NCBI GenBank assembly: GCA_905187695.1
Contig: CAJJIY010000007.1
Coordinates: 1-58,532 of the forward strand
Source of the DNA: an uncultured Eubacteriales bacterium
GTDB taxonomy: Bacteria; Bacillota; Clostridia; Oscillospirales; CAG-272
Length of the DNA stretch: 58,532 nt
Direction: 5' to 3'
Within the stretch, counting starts at the first letter, position 1. Each line of letters begins with the position of its first letter. The notes below the pieces were generated by a model that was not told where the DNA came from, did no database searches, and saw nothing but the letters and a program-made list of their open reading frames with translations. A program made the position numbers and the translations under genes. This document shows positions 32,230 to 41,718 of this stretch, piece by piece.

Positions 32230-33717
32230 ATGAAAGAATATCTCATGGCACTGGACCAAGGCACGACCGGCTCCCGCTGCATCATTTTCCGGCGGGACGG
32301 CACCGTTGCGGCCAGCGCCGCGAAAGAGCTGACGCAATACTTCCCCAAGGAAGGCTGGGTCGAGCATGACGCCAAGGAAATTTTTGACAGTGAAGTGAAA
32401 GTCGCAAAGCTGGCACTTTCAAAAGCGGGATTGACCGCCGCCGACATTGCGGCCATCGGCATTACCAACCAACGGGAGACCACCGTGGTTTTTGAAAAAG
32501 AAAGCGGCGCGCCTGTTTGCCCCGCCATCGTCTGGCAATGCCGCCGCACGGCCGCTGACTGCGAAGCGCTCCGCCGGGCGGGTTATACCCCCCTCATCCG
32601 GGAAAAAACCGGCTTACCCATTGATCCCTATTTCTCTGCCACCAAGCTCTCTTATATTCTCGATCATGTGCCCGACGCCCGGCGGCGCGCCGAACGCGGA
32701 GAGCTGCTTTTCGGCACGGTAGACAGTTATCTTATTTACCGTCTGACCGGCGGCCGTGTACACGCGACCGACCCCACCAACGCATCGCGCACGCTTCTCT
32801 TTGACATTCACAAGCTCGCTTTTGACGAAGAACTGCTGAAGCTTTTCCGGATCCCGGCATCCATGCTTCCGGAAGTCCGCCCCAGTGCCGGTTTTTTCGG
32901 AGAAACCGATCCCGCCCTTTTCGGCGCGCCGATTCCGATCACCGGCGTGGCCGGTGACCAGCAGGCGGCACTTTTCGGGCAGGGATGCTTTGCCCCCGGC
33001 GACCTGAAAAACACCTACGGTACCGGGGCTTTTCTGCTGATGAACACCGGGGAAAAAGCCATTTGTTCCGAAAGCGGCCTTCTGACCACCGTGGCTTTTC
33101 AGGCAAAAAATGAGGTCAATTACGCGCTGGAGGGCTCGGTTTTCGTGTGCGGCGCGGCCATCCAATGGCTCCGGGACGGGCTTGGGATTCTCCAAAACGC
33201 GGCCGAAAGCGAGGCGCTGGCCGCCTCCGTTCCTGACAGCGGCGGCGTTTACTTTTTGCCCGCCTTTGTGGGACTGGGAACGCCCTATTGGAATCCGGAT
33301 GTCCGCGGCACAATCTTCGGTATCGGCCGGGGCACCCGGCGCGCCCATCTTGTGCGCGCTACATTGGAAGCAATGGCACTGCAGACGGCCGATGTCATGG
33401 ACATCATGCAAAAAGAAACCGGCCTGACCCCCGGCGTCCTGCGGGTAGACGGCGGCGCGGCCGCCAACCGGTTGCTTCTCTCACTCCAAAGCGATTTTTC
33501 GGGTGTGACCGTGCGCCGCCCCGCCTGTGTGGAGACCACCGCCTTCGGTGCGGCGGCACTGGCCGGTCTTTCGGCCGGCGTCTATCGGGACAAGGCCGAA
33601 ATCGCCGCGCTTCTTCATGCCGATGCAGAATTTCATCCCACGCTTTCCCCCGCCGGGCGTAAAGAAAAACTGTCCCAATGGCACAAAGCGCTGAACGCCG
33701 CCATTTCTTTTTCCTGA
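32230..33717 (+). CDS. glpK: glycerol kinase
   Basis: Phosphorylates glycerol to glycerol 3-phosphate. Its 495 residues carry the FGGY-kinase hallmarks: LALDQGTTGSR-type start (MALDQGTTGSRCIIF), the GITNQRETTVVFE block, IVWQCRR, GTVDSYLIYRLTGG, GVAGDQQAALFGQ and GTPYWNPDVRGTIFG, then the C-terminal ATP site LRVDGGAAANRLLL. AAGGAAAAAG precedes the ATG. The gene stands alone, without the glycerol facilitator or glycerol-3-phosphate dehydrogenase. Confidence 0.97.
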   Translation: MKEYLMALDQGTTGSRCIIFRRDGTVAASAAKELTQYFPKEGWVEHDAKEIFDSEVKVAKLALSKAGLTAADIAAIGITNQRETTVVFEKESGAPVCPAIVWQCRRTAADCEALRRAGYTPLIREKTGLPIDPYFSATKLSYILDHVPDARRRAERGELLFGTVDSYLIYRLTGGRVHATDPTNASRTLLFDIHKLAFDEELLKLFRIPASMLPEVRPSAGFFGETDPALFGAPIPITGVAGDQQAALFGQGCFAPGDLKNTYGTGAFLLMNTGEKAICSESGLLTTVAFQAKNEVNYALEGSVFVCGAAIQWLRDGLGILQNAAESEALAASVPDSGGVYFLPAFVGLGTPYWNPDVRGTIFGIGRGTRRAHLVRATLEAMALQTADVMDIMQKETGLTPGVLRVDGGAAANRLLLSLQSDFSGVTVRRPACVETTAFGAAALAGLSAGVYRDKAEIAALLHADAEFHPTLSPAGRKEKLSQWHKALNAAISFS

Positions 33718-33725
33718 TATAAAAC

Positions 33726-33792
33726 AAACCGGCAGAGCCTAAAAGGGCTCTGCCGGTTTTGGTTGTCAGCCCGGATATCCCGGGCTGTTTTT
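33726..33792. terminator. tandem terminators between glpK and the ABC uptake operon
   Basis: Hairpin one is a 14-bp stem, 33726-33739 with 33746-33759. Hairpin two is CAGCCCGG...CCGGGCTG at 33767-33787, then T5. Convergent genes on both sides make it bidirectional. Confidence 0.85.
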
Positions 33793-33807
33793 GGTTGTGG
33801 CTTTTTA

Positions 33808-34920
33808 TTAACCGACAATACCGGAGCGTTCAATACCCTGCACCAGATATCTCTGGCAGAAGAGGTAAAGAATGATCAGGGGAGTGCAGATCATCAGACC
33901 GCAACCATACTGGATGGCCTTTTTGTAGTTGGCGCTGGAGTGCGTCACCGTTGAATAAAGGTTGGCCAGCGTAGCAGGTATCTGCGAAAGCTGCGGCAGA
34001 TAATACATGAGGTATGGCTTTTGGTCACCCGTGAAGAAAAGCGGAATGTAAAAGTCATCCGTCCACTGCCAGCAGAACGAAAGCAGGAAGACCGTGATCA
34101 TCATGGGGATGGCCAACGGAATAATGACCTGTATAAAGGTGCGGAAAGTGCTCGCGCCGTCCAGGTAGGCCGACTCTTCCAACTCATCCGGCACACCGCG
34201 GAAGAACTGACGCATCATGAAGATGAAGAGCCCGTTCTTGAGCGCCAGACCGGTTGCCGAAAGAAGCAACAGCGGAACGACGGTCCGAATGGTCAGAACG
34301 CCGTTCGGGAACGGCAACAGTTTGATCTTGGAAAGGATGCCGTCCAGCCATCCGATGCCGGTATGTGCACCTCCCGAAAGGAAAGTCAGAATCCCCAGCA
34401 CATCCAGATGCTGGAATCGGTAATAAATGGCCGACTGCATGGTGCCGTGCGGAATAGCCAATGTCAGAATCACGGCAAAGAACACGATCTTGTTGCCGCG
34501 GAACTTGAACTTGGAAATACCATAGCCGATCAGACAGCAGGAGAAAGTCTGAAGCAGCGCGCAGGCCAGTGACAGTCCCATGGTCTCAAAGAAGACCCGT
34601 ACATATTTAAGGTCCACAATAATGGCCTTATAAATGATGGCCGAAAAATGCCGGGGCACATTGACTACCGTGGGGTCCACAAAGTCAACAGCGGCGGTAA
34701 AGGATTTTGTGATCATGGTATAGAAGGGTTTCAACACCACAAAGGCAATCCCGATGAGTAGCAAAAGCCGGAAAAGATACCAGACCGCACGCTTGAAGAA
34801 ATACATCGAAAGATATTTTTCCTTTAGGCGCTCTTTAAGGGAGGTCCGTTCAAAATCCACACGGATTTTGTTTTTACTCTCGCGCATAACGCGCGGTTTT
34901 TTGTTCATATCTTCAGTCAT
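33808..34920 (-). CDS. carbohydrate ABC transporter permease, MalG type (second pair)
   Basis: A 370-residue inner-membrane permease, long for the family (about 280). It has a cytoplasmic basic N-terminus of about 45 residues, six predicted helices, and an enlarged outer loop between helices near residues 165-215 (HLDVLGILTFLSGGAHTGIGW). The ATPase-docking EAA loop is ESAYLDGASTFRTFIQVIIPLA. It is the seventh and last gene of the 47027-33808 operon, 21 bp after its MalF partner. No ATPase gene accompanies it, so a shared MsmX-type ATPase elsewhere is expected. Confidence 0.88.
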   Translation of the reverse strand: MTEDMNKKPRVMRESKNKIRVDFERTSLKERLKEKYLSMYFFKRAVWYLFRLLLLIGIAFVVLKPFYTMITKSFTAAVDFVDPTVVNVPRHFSAIIYKAIIVDLKYVRVFFETMGLSLACALLQTFSCCLIGYGISKFKFRGNKIVFFAVILTLAIPHGTMQSAIYYRFQHLDVLGILTFLSGGAHTGIGWLDGILSKIKLLPFPNGVLTIRTVVPLLLLSATGLALKNGLFIFMMRQFFRGVPDELEESAYLDGASTFRTFIQVIIPLAIPMMITVFLLSFCWQWTDDFYIPLFFTGDQKPYLMYYLPQLSQIPATLANLYSTVTHSSANYKKAIQYGCGLMICTPLIILYLFCQRYLVQGIERSGIVG

Positions 34921-34941
34921 AACTGTTCTCTCCCTCCCCCA

Positions 34942-35910
34942 TCAGTCTCTTCTCTGGTAGAAAACATAGGCGGAGAATATAGCCGCCACGATACCGACCA
35001 GCGCCACCATGACCAGAATATACATCCAACCCATGGCCGCACTGATATGCTTTGAGTTTTCAATCGAACTGATGTAGGTGTTCTCGATCACTTTCATCAC
35101 CGAGTTGGAATCGGTCGTGAAAGAGTCGATAATGGTGTAGACCGCATTGACCAGAATCATCGGGCTGACCATCGGGAAGGTAATCTTCCAGAAAGTCTCC
35201 CACGAGGTGGCGCCGTCAATTTCGCAGGATTCGTAAATGGCCGGAGAGATTGACTGCAGTGCCGCCAGGAAAATAAGGATCTGCACACCGGAACGGTTGA
35301 TGATATCCGAGATGCCGGCCACGGCGCTGGCGATATATTTCACCAACCCAAGGCCGAATCCAAGACTGGTAAAGATTTTTTCCAGCAACGCTTCCAGCGC
35401 CATGGCAGAAGCCATCTGCTCAGCGGTCGTCTCAGCCTGCCCCAGGTTCAACGAAGAATTGGACGACTCATAGGAAACCGTCATCACCGACTCCATGACG
35501 CCCGTGGAGACCACGACCGGCAGGAAGAAGATGGCGCGGAAGGCCGCACGGCCAATCATCTTCTGATTCAGAATAACTGCGATGAAAAGCGAGAAAATGA
35601 GAATTGCGGGAATGTCAAAGGCCATCTCTTTAAGACCGGTCAGAAGCGATTGGGCGAAGTTGGAGGTGTCAAAAAGTGCGTCGCTGTAGTTTTTGAACCC
35701 GACAAAGGTTTCGACCTGTACGCCGTTGACCATCTTGTAATTGAACAGGCTGAATTTGACCGATTCGTAAAGAATCGGAAGATAGATAATGACCAGTCCA
35801 ATCAGGAACGGCAACACAAAGAGCCAGCCGGCCCGGGCTTTTTTCCGATTCAGGGAGACAATTTTTTTCTTTTTAACGGGCTGTGTGCCCGCTTTGACCT
35901 GATTTGTCAC
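34942..35910 (-). CDS. carbohydrate ABC transporter permease, MalF type (second pair)
   Basis: A 322-residue permease with six predicted helices. The first follows a Lys-rich N-terminus (KKKKIVSLNRKKARAGWLFVLPFLIG). An insertion of about 60 mostly polar residues lies between the third and fourth helices (about 145-205, ESSNSSLNLGQAETTAEQ). The EAA-type loop reads ESCEIDGATSWETFWKITFPM. It is in the operon between the DUF5696-type gene (17 bp upstream) and its MalG partner (21 bp downstream). The substrate is unknown; the family moves oligosaccharides or related solutes. Confidence 0.88.
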   Translation of the reverse strand: MTNQVKAGTQPVKKKKIVSLNRKKARAGWLFVLPFLIGLVIIYLPILYESVKFSLFNYKMVNGVQVETFVGFKNYSDALFDTSNFAQSLLTGLKEMAFDIPAILIFSLFIAVILNQKMIGRAAFRAIFFLPVVVSTGVMESVMTVSYESSNSSLNLGQAETTAEQMASAMALEALLEKIFTSLGFGLGLVKYIASAVAGISDIINRSGVQILIFLAALQSISPAIYESCEIDGATSWETFWKITFPMVSPMILVNAVYTIIDSFTTDSNSVMKVIENTYISSIENSKHISAAMGWMYILVMVALVGIVAAIFSAYVFYQRRD

Positions 35911-35927
35911 AGTAGTTCCTCCCTTTC

Positions 35928-38900
35928 TCAGTGATAAATCGCCACATAGTCATAGGCATCCAGCGTATAGACCACGCCGTTTACTTCTGTCTTGACTGCG
36001 TAGTTGTTAAAGTTCAGAATGAAAGATTTGTAGGGTGCACCCGCCTCACCGTAGGTCACCAGCACAATGCTGCTGTCCGGGTTATACTTGGAAAAGCTCT
36101 TTTCTTCTTCTGTGGTCGTCTGCGTCTGCTTCTGGCCGTCGGCAAGCCGCGCGGTCAGCGTCTGAATCAGAGCCTGAAGATCAAAGATCGTTTTGCCGTT
36201 TTCGTCGGGAGCTGCGATTCCGTCTTTCTTCAGAAGCGAGATGAACGCCTGTGCGGCGGCATTGCTGCCAATGCCCGCATAGGTGGTATTCACCGTGGCA
36301 TCGTTTTCAAAAATATAGGCCTCCAGATCTTCCTCTGCAACGGCAAGCGAAGTGCCGCTCACGGTCAACATACCCTGGAAGGTGTTGAAATCGACCTCTT
36401 CACCGTCCACATAGGCATTTTTGTTTTCCTCTGTGATGCTGTAGGAAACGCCGTTGTACTTGCTTTGAACCGCAAGGTAAAGATTCAGAACCTCGACCAG
36501 ATTTGCTCTGGCCTCGGCAATGATGCTTTCCGGTGCGTTGAGTGTTTCAAGCCGGTCGTAGTAGGCTTTCGCTTCCTGAACCATGGTGCCGGTATTGACG
36601 TTGTTGGCACGGTTCATTTTGGCAATCGGCTCGGCGAAATCGGTGGTGAAGCGCCCGACCAGCGTGGAGAGCGTGGCCATGCTCAGGCCGTTTCCGGCCG
36701 CCAACTCCGCGCGCGCAGCGCGCCAAGCCGTCAGCATTGCGTTGTCACCGTTTGCGTAACGCAGGTTTTCCATGGTATCCAGCGCCGTTTCCACATCGTA
36801 AAGACAATTGCTCATCTGTGCGCGAATCTGCTTGATGGAAGCGGCAATCAGCGTGACATCGGACAGTCTTTGTTCCAGTTCGGCCGCCTCGCGCTCGGCC
36901 TCATCCAGAATGTCCTGACGAAGTTCATCTTTATCCGGCACACGCGAACCCGAAAGGAACCGGTGATCGATAATCAGCTTGGTCTGTACATCGCGCAGAG
37001 CTTCGTTGAGCTGGCGGTAAATCGAAACCAGCTTCTGCTGCCAGATGTCATAACGGACCGAGTAGTTCTGGGAAAGCAACTGGTCTTCCTTGAGGCTTTC
37101 CGTGTTCCGGAAAGAAAGCACGAAATAGGCAGAAGCGCCGTTTTCAATGGCCTTGAGCATGGCATAGGTAAGGTCGCCTTCCATGTTCAGCGCCGTGCCG
37201 GTAAACTGCACATAACCGTGGAACACCGCGCCGATGAACGGAACCGCGCTCAGTTCGGTCGTATAACGGCTGGAATCCAGGGGGACGCCCAACACATGGT
37301 CGGCATAGAGCACCGCATAAGCATTGCCGGCATCCACCATAATATCATAGCCTTTGTCCTTGAAGTAGGACAGCGCTGTGACGACATATTCTTTGGCTTC
37401 CTCTCGCAACACGGTCTTGTTCTCGTCAAAGTCCGAGTTGAGGTTGCTGCCGAAAGTGGAAAGCGAAATGCCGCTGTTACCGTATTTGCTGTAGCGCTTC
37501 TCCAGCTTCTCATAGAATCTGGCATAAGTCGCGGGAGAAAGCACCATCTGATAATAGCTGACCAGCGTCTGATAGGTGGCCGAATAGCTCCGTTTGGAGG
37601 TGTAACGGTTTTCAATGGTACGGGCCAGGTTCTTTTTGGACTTGACCGCGTTGCCCATTTCGGAACCGGTACTGAAAACGAAATCAAAGTCCGGATAAAG
37701 CCCCAGATTTTTGTCTTTGGCATACTCCAACAGATCTTTGAAATCCGATTTTCCGCCAACGGCACTTTCCCATTTCAGTTTATAGGGAACATCTGAGTAA
37801 AGGCCGCCGTTGGCAAAGCCCTTCAGCCGGAAGTTGACCGTGTCGATTCCCTCGCCCGCCAGATATTCATACATGGTCTTGATATCCTCAAAGGTCGTGA
37901 GCGGAGAAGACACCGTCAGCGGCACGGAAAGCACCTTTTTGATGGTTTCCATGCAACCGAAAGACTCGATATAAAGCGGGATGTTTTCTTTGACATCCGC
38001 GTCGGTCAGACGGTTAAAGGTCTCGCTGGTATGGTCGAGATAATCGCGGTATGCGGCGGCCATGCCCATCCAGGAGCACTCATAATAGCTGCTCAGCCCC
38101 GCGCTCATTGCCTTATCGTCATCCGAAAGAAGAATGTAACGAAGCCGATAATCATCGGTGTACCGGCGACAGGCGTAGATCGACCAGTTGGAACTCTTGG
38201 GCGAGTCGATCTGCCGGGTAATAAACGAGGTGACGACCGAAGCGTATTTACGGGAGGAATGGTTGGCCGCGATGGTGGCCAGCGTGTCGCCCGATTCGAT
38301 AATACCCAGATAACCGCGCTTAACGGTCTTACCGCCGGAGATCTCAAACTCGGCCTGACCGAACACCGGCAACCGGAAGGCTTCGGTATGAAGACCGGAG
38401 ACCTTGGTGATCAGCGAATAATCCTCACCGTAGATTCGGGAAGAAACAGAGGTAGGCGTTTTGAAGGAATAGAGCGTGCCGGAACCGTCCGGGAGGAAGG
38501 TGTAACCGTCATTCCCCGTATAACTGGCGCCCATATAGGGCAGCAACTGAAAATCGGTGATCCGGTATGCGGTCTCGTCATAGCGCAGGCCGTTGGCCGG
38601 CAGCGTCACCTGAAGGCCGTTTTCATCAATGGTATACTCAAGCGCCATCCGGAATACCGGAGGAGAGGTGGCCTCTTCTTCGTAATTCACCAGATCATAG
38701 TCAATGTCCATCTGCTCGAAAGAGTAGGCCGGGCAGTAGGCCAGCACCAGCGCCTCGAGCTTGCGCATTTCCTTGACCGTCGGAGTGGAGTTGTACACAT
38801 AAAGGTCAATGTTTTTCTTCTCGGCCACCGGATAGGCCTTGGCAATTGCCGCGCGCTTGGCCTCGTTGGTTTCGGATGCGTATTGCTTGAGCGAGTAATA

Positions 38901-39512
38901 CGCATTGAACCAGGCATAATCGCGGCTGGTAATGTCCCCGTTGTCTCTGGCCTCCTTGAGCGGCATCAGAATATACTTCTCAAAAGAGGAGCGTTCGATA
39001 CGCATCGGCAAAAGGATACGCGCCGAGGTTTCGCCGATGGCGTATTCCACGCGGATGCCGTTTTTAATGAGTTTGGTGGTCATCTGACCCTTCATAGCGG
39101 CATCCGTAAAGGTGTTGAGCGTCTTGACATTGTTCTTGCCGTCGATGTAGGACAGAATAATCTGGGACATCTCGGCCGTCAGAATGGTCTCAAGCTGGCT
39201 GGTTTCCTTGGACATATCCCACGGGTTGGTAAAGAGCGTTTCCCCGGTGGCGTTCTTGCGATACGCCACAATGCCCAGGATTTCATCGCAATAAAGCGAA
39301 TAGCTGCCGTTGTCAAAGACTTTGGTCATGGCCTCCAGGCGTTTTTCAACGCTTTCGTAAACCACGCTGGTATAGTCTTTGACATTGGTGGAGGGCAGAT
39401 TGGTGGTGCTTTTTCCCCCTGCCGCAAAGACCGACAAAGCCGGCAACATACAGGAAAGCATCAGCACAGATAAGACTACGCAAAGCAACCGTGAAAGCAG
39501 TTTTGATTTCAT
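35928..39512 (-). CDS. large exported DUF5696-type protein
   Basis: A 1194-residue protein with a signal peptide (residues 1-31, cleavage after SVFA) and no clear lipobox. Residues 35-500 are beta-rich with LLPYMGASYTGNDGYTFLPDGSG and a repeat of surface-type strands. About 505-830 resembles a TIM-barrel, with IPLYIESFGCMETIKKVL, TVNFRLKGFANGG, LGLYPDFDFVFS, YDIMVDAGNAYAVLYADHVLG and ASAYFVLSF in the order expected of glycosidase-like barrels. About 840-1100 is helical, and the last 50 residues are beta strands. DUF5696 family members occur beside carbohydrate ABC genes in Paenibacillus and Clostridia. The family match is from memory of the barrel region. No catalytic pair can be assigned, and enzyme versus scaffold is open. 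Confidence 0.72.
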   Translation of the reverse strand: MKSKLLSRLLCVVLSVLMLSCMLPALSVFAAGGKSTTNLPSTNVKDYTSVVYESVEKRLEAMTKVFDNGSYSLYCDEILGIVAYRKNATGETLFTNPWDMSKETSQLETILTAEMSQIILSYIDGKNNVKTLNTFTDAAMKGQMTTKLIKNGIRVEYAIGETSARILLPMRIERSSFEKYILMPLKEARDNGDITSRDYAWFNAYYSLKQYASETNEAKRAAIAKAYPVAEKKNIDLYVYNSTPTVKEMRKLEALVLAYCPAYSFEQMDIDYDLVNYEEEATSPPVFRMALEYTIDENGLQVTLPANGLRYDETAYRITDFQLLPYMGASYTGNDGYTFLPDGSGTLYSFKTPTSVSSRIYGEDYSLITKVSGLHTEAFRLPVFGQAEFEISGGKTVKRGYLGIIESGDTLATIAANHSSRKYASVVTSFITRQIDSPKSSNWSIYACRRYTDDYRLRYILLSDDDKAMSAGLSSYYECSWMGMAAAYRDYLDHTSETFNRLTDADVKENIPLYIESFGCMETIKKVLSVPLTVSSPLTTFEDIKTMYEYLAGEGIDTVNFRLKGFANGGLYSDVPYKLKWESAVGGKSDFKDLLEYAKDKNLGLYPDFDFVFSTGSEMGNAVKSKKNLARTIENRYTSKRSYSATYQTLVSYYQMVLSPATYARFYEKLEKRYSKYGNSGISLSTFGSNLNSDFDENKTVLREEAKEYVVTALSYFKDKGYDIMVDAGNAYAVLYADHVLGVPLDSSRYTTELSAVPFIGAVFHGYVQFTGTALNMEGDLTYAMLKAIENGASAYFVLSFRNTESLKEDQLLSQNYSVRYDIWQQKLVSIYRQLNEALRDVQTKLIIDHRFLSGSRVPDKDELRQDILDEAEREAAELEQRLSDVTLIAASIKQIRAQMSNCLYDVETALDTMENLRYANGDNAMLTAWRAARAELAAGNGLSMATLSTLVGRFTTDFAEPIAKMNRANNVNTGTMVQEAKAYYDRLETLNAPESIIAEARANLVEVLNLYLAVQSKYNGVSYSITEENKNAYVDGEEVDFNTFQGMLTVSGTSLAVAEEDLEAYIFENDATVNTTYAGIGSNAAAQAFISLLKKDGIAAPDENGKTIFDLQALIQTLTARLADGQKQTQTTTEEEKSFSKYNPDSSIVLVTYGEAGAPYKSFILNFNNYAVKTEVNGVVYTLDAYDYVAIYH

Positions 39513-39532
39513 TTTTTTCTCCTTTCTGTGCT

Positions 39533-41704
39533 TTACAACCGATAATTGATTTCGGAAACGATGTTGGTGACAAAGGTAACCATGTCCATCACCAGCGAGG
39601 CAAAGAGAATGCCAAGGAACATGATGAAGGCCATGCCCACCACCGTCACAATCGTGGTTCCGAAGTTTTTGGACATGGTGTAATCGTGCGTGACCATGGT
39701 GCCAAAGAACAGAAGCAATCCCGTCCAGATAAAGCCAAGGGTCATGATCAGTTTCAGAATATCCACCTCGGAAGTCACCGCATAGTTGGAAAGGAAAGTG
39801 GCAGGAATGCAGGTCAGCACAATGGGCAGTAGCGAGTAACTGCAGGCAATGAAAATATCCTTGAAGTTGCCTTCGCCGTCAAAGAGCGTCGTGATGCACC
39901 AGTTGGCAATGGCAAAAAGCAAAAGCGGCACGAAGACCACCAGAATCTGAAGGAAGATCGTGGTGTAGTTCTCCTGCGGATTCATGATATACCCGGCACC
40001 CACGCTCCGGTAAAAGAGCGCCAGAATCGTCAGTGCAATGAAAAAGAACGAGGCGCGCATCGAACCGCGTTTTTCGTGTTTCAGATCCCAGAAACCGTCC
40101 ATCGGATGGAAGATCACATGGAAAACATAGCAGACTTCTTTCCAGAAGGTATGTTTTTCACCCGAAACCGCCACACGCTTGTTGACCTTGGCCGCAGCGC
40201 GCAGACCTTTTGCAATCAGGACGCACAGCACAAGCACAATCACTGGAATCAGCAGGAAGAATTTCGACATCCATTCCTTGCGGAGTTCCTTATAGGCGGT
40301 GGAATAGTTGGTGGTGTCATAGGCGGACTTGTAATAGGTAAGAGCCTCTTCATACTTGGCACTCCGGAAGAGCGCCTGACCGATACCGACATAAGCCGCA
40401 TCATAGTTTGAGTTGCGCATGAGGATCTCTTTATAAGAGTCAATGGCCTGGCTGTATTCCCGCCTGTTCTGGTGTGCCAGCGCTTCTACCAGCACATCGC
40501 CGTATTCGGTTCGCTTGAAGATCGTCAGGCGTTGCGTACTGTTGCTGGTATCCATCACGATGAGGTCATCACCCTGATAGCAGATGGCAGAAATTTCAGT
40601 CATGTTTCCGAGCTGTGTGCCCGAATCGCCAAAGGCGAACAGCAGGTTGCCGTCGTAGTCATAGGTGTAAACCTTGCTGCGGTTTTTATCCACGATTGTC
40701 CAGGTCTGCTCCGGGCCGCAGGCCACATCAATCACACGGGAAACGCCCGTGCGTGTGGTGTTTGCCGTATTCTTGAAATCAATCTCGCCGGCCGGCGGCC
40801 AGAAACCGTTCCGGCGCATGATTTCATCACCGGAGGGGTTCAGCAGTTTGCAGGGCGCATACATGCCCGAAATGGATTTGGCCTTGATGGCGCTTTCCAT
40901 TTTGGAGACCAACTTTTCATGGTAGATCGTTGCGTAAATAAAGCCGTTTTCGGTGATGTCAATATTATTGTAAGGATAGGAAATGATCGTTTCCGATTTT
41001 TTGCGCTGTTCCTTGCTCTGGAAACGGCGCCAGATCTGCTGCCAGACCGTTGTGGCCGACTGCTGCGCGCCGATGAAGCTGGTGAACTCGCCCCTGTCGG
41101 TCATAACGATGATACCTTCCAGCGTCTCGCTGGAAACCACAAACAGACGATCATAAGAGTCCACCGCGACAGCCACCGGCCAGTACACGGCGTTTTCATC
41201 AAAGAGCTCGGATTCCGGCTTTTCGATGATGGAATAAAAGTTGCCCTGAAGGTCAAAAGTCACAATCCGGCTGGCCTCGGTGTCGCACACAAAAATCCGG
41301 CCCGGATAGCGGAGCTTTCCGCCCTCATAGCGATCCTGCGTGACAAAGACGCCGCGTGGTTTGGTAAACTTGTCTGCCACCTTCTGGTCATTGTAGAAAG
41401 TATCAATGACAAAGCGCACATGGAAGTATCTGTCCAGGCACACCACACGGTTGTTGTCGGTGTCCGCAATGTAAATGTTGTTGTCCTTGTCCACCACCAG
41501 GTCGGAAGCGCCCTTGAGCGCCACATCCAAGCCCATGTTGGTATAGTCAACGGATTTGACGGGAGAATATGCGTCCGGAGAGTAAAGCGCCTTTCCTTCG
41601 ATGGAGTAGGTATAGGTCTGATAAACCTTGGCCGCGTCCACCGGTATCAGCGCGATCGTCAGGAGTACAAACAGAACGCAGAAAACCGAAATAAACTTTT
41701 TCAC
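39533..41704 (-). CDS. beta-propeller (NHL-like) / TPR / YIP1 membrane protein
   Basis: A 723-residue protein starting at the GTG at 41704, 7 bases after AGGAGG. A signal segment (2-24) is followed by an NHL-like propeller at about 55-400 (DLVVDKDNNIYIADTDNNRVVCLD, GRIFVCDTEASRIVTFD, VAVDSYDRLFVVSS, YDYDGNLLFAFG). TPR-type helices follow at about 405-470 (REYSQAIDSYKEILMRN, AKYEEALTYYKSAYD). A membrane helix at about 480-500 precedes a YIP1-type domain at 535-723 with about five helices (FHPMDGFWDLKHEKRGS at its start). Topology would place propeller and TPR outside and YIP1 in the membrane. The role is unknown; organising or sensing for the transporter is an inference from its place between two permease pairs. 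Confidence 0.82.
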   Translation of the reverse strand: MKKFISVFCVLFVLLTIALIPVDAAKVYQTYTYSIEGKALYSPDAYSPVKSVDYTNMGLDVALKGASDLVVDKDNNIYIADTDNNRVVCLDRYFHVRFVIDTFYNDQKVADKFTKPRGVFVTQDRYEGGKLRYPGRIFVCDTEASRIVTFDLQGNFYSIIEKPESELFDENAVYWPVAVAVDSYDRLFVVSSETLEGIIVMTDRGEFTSFIGAQQSATTVWQQIWRRFQSKEQRKKSETIISYPYNNIDITENGFIYATIYHEKLVSKMESAIKAKSISGMYAPCKLLNPSGDEIMRRNGFWPPAGEIDFKNTANTTRTGVSRVIDVACGPEQTWTIVDKNRSKVYTYDYDGNLLFAFGDSGTQLGNMTEISAICYQGDDLIVMDTSNSTQRLTIFKRTEYGDVLVEALAHQNRREYSQAIDSYKEILMRNSNYDAAYVGIGQALFRSAKYEEALTYYKSAYDTTNYSTAYKELRKEWMSKFFLLIPVIVLVLCVLIAKGLRAAAKVNKRVAVSGEKHTFWKEVCYVFHVIFHPMDGFWDLKHEKRGSMRASFFFIALTILALFYRSVGAGYIMNPQENYTTIFLQILVVFVPLLLFAIANWCITTLFDGEGNFKDIFIACSYSLLPIVLTCIPATFLSNYAVTSEVDILKLIMTLGFIWTGLLLFFGTMVTHDYTMSKNFGTTIVTVVGMAFIMFLGILFASLVMDMVTFVTNIVSEINYRL

Positions 41705-41718
41705 TGTTTTTCCTCCTT

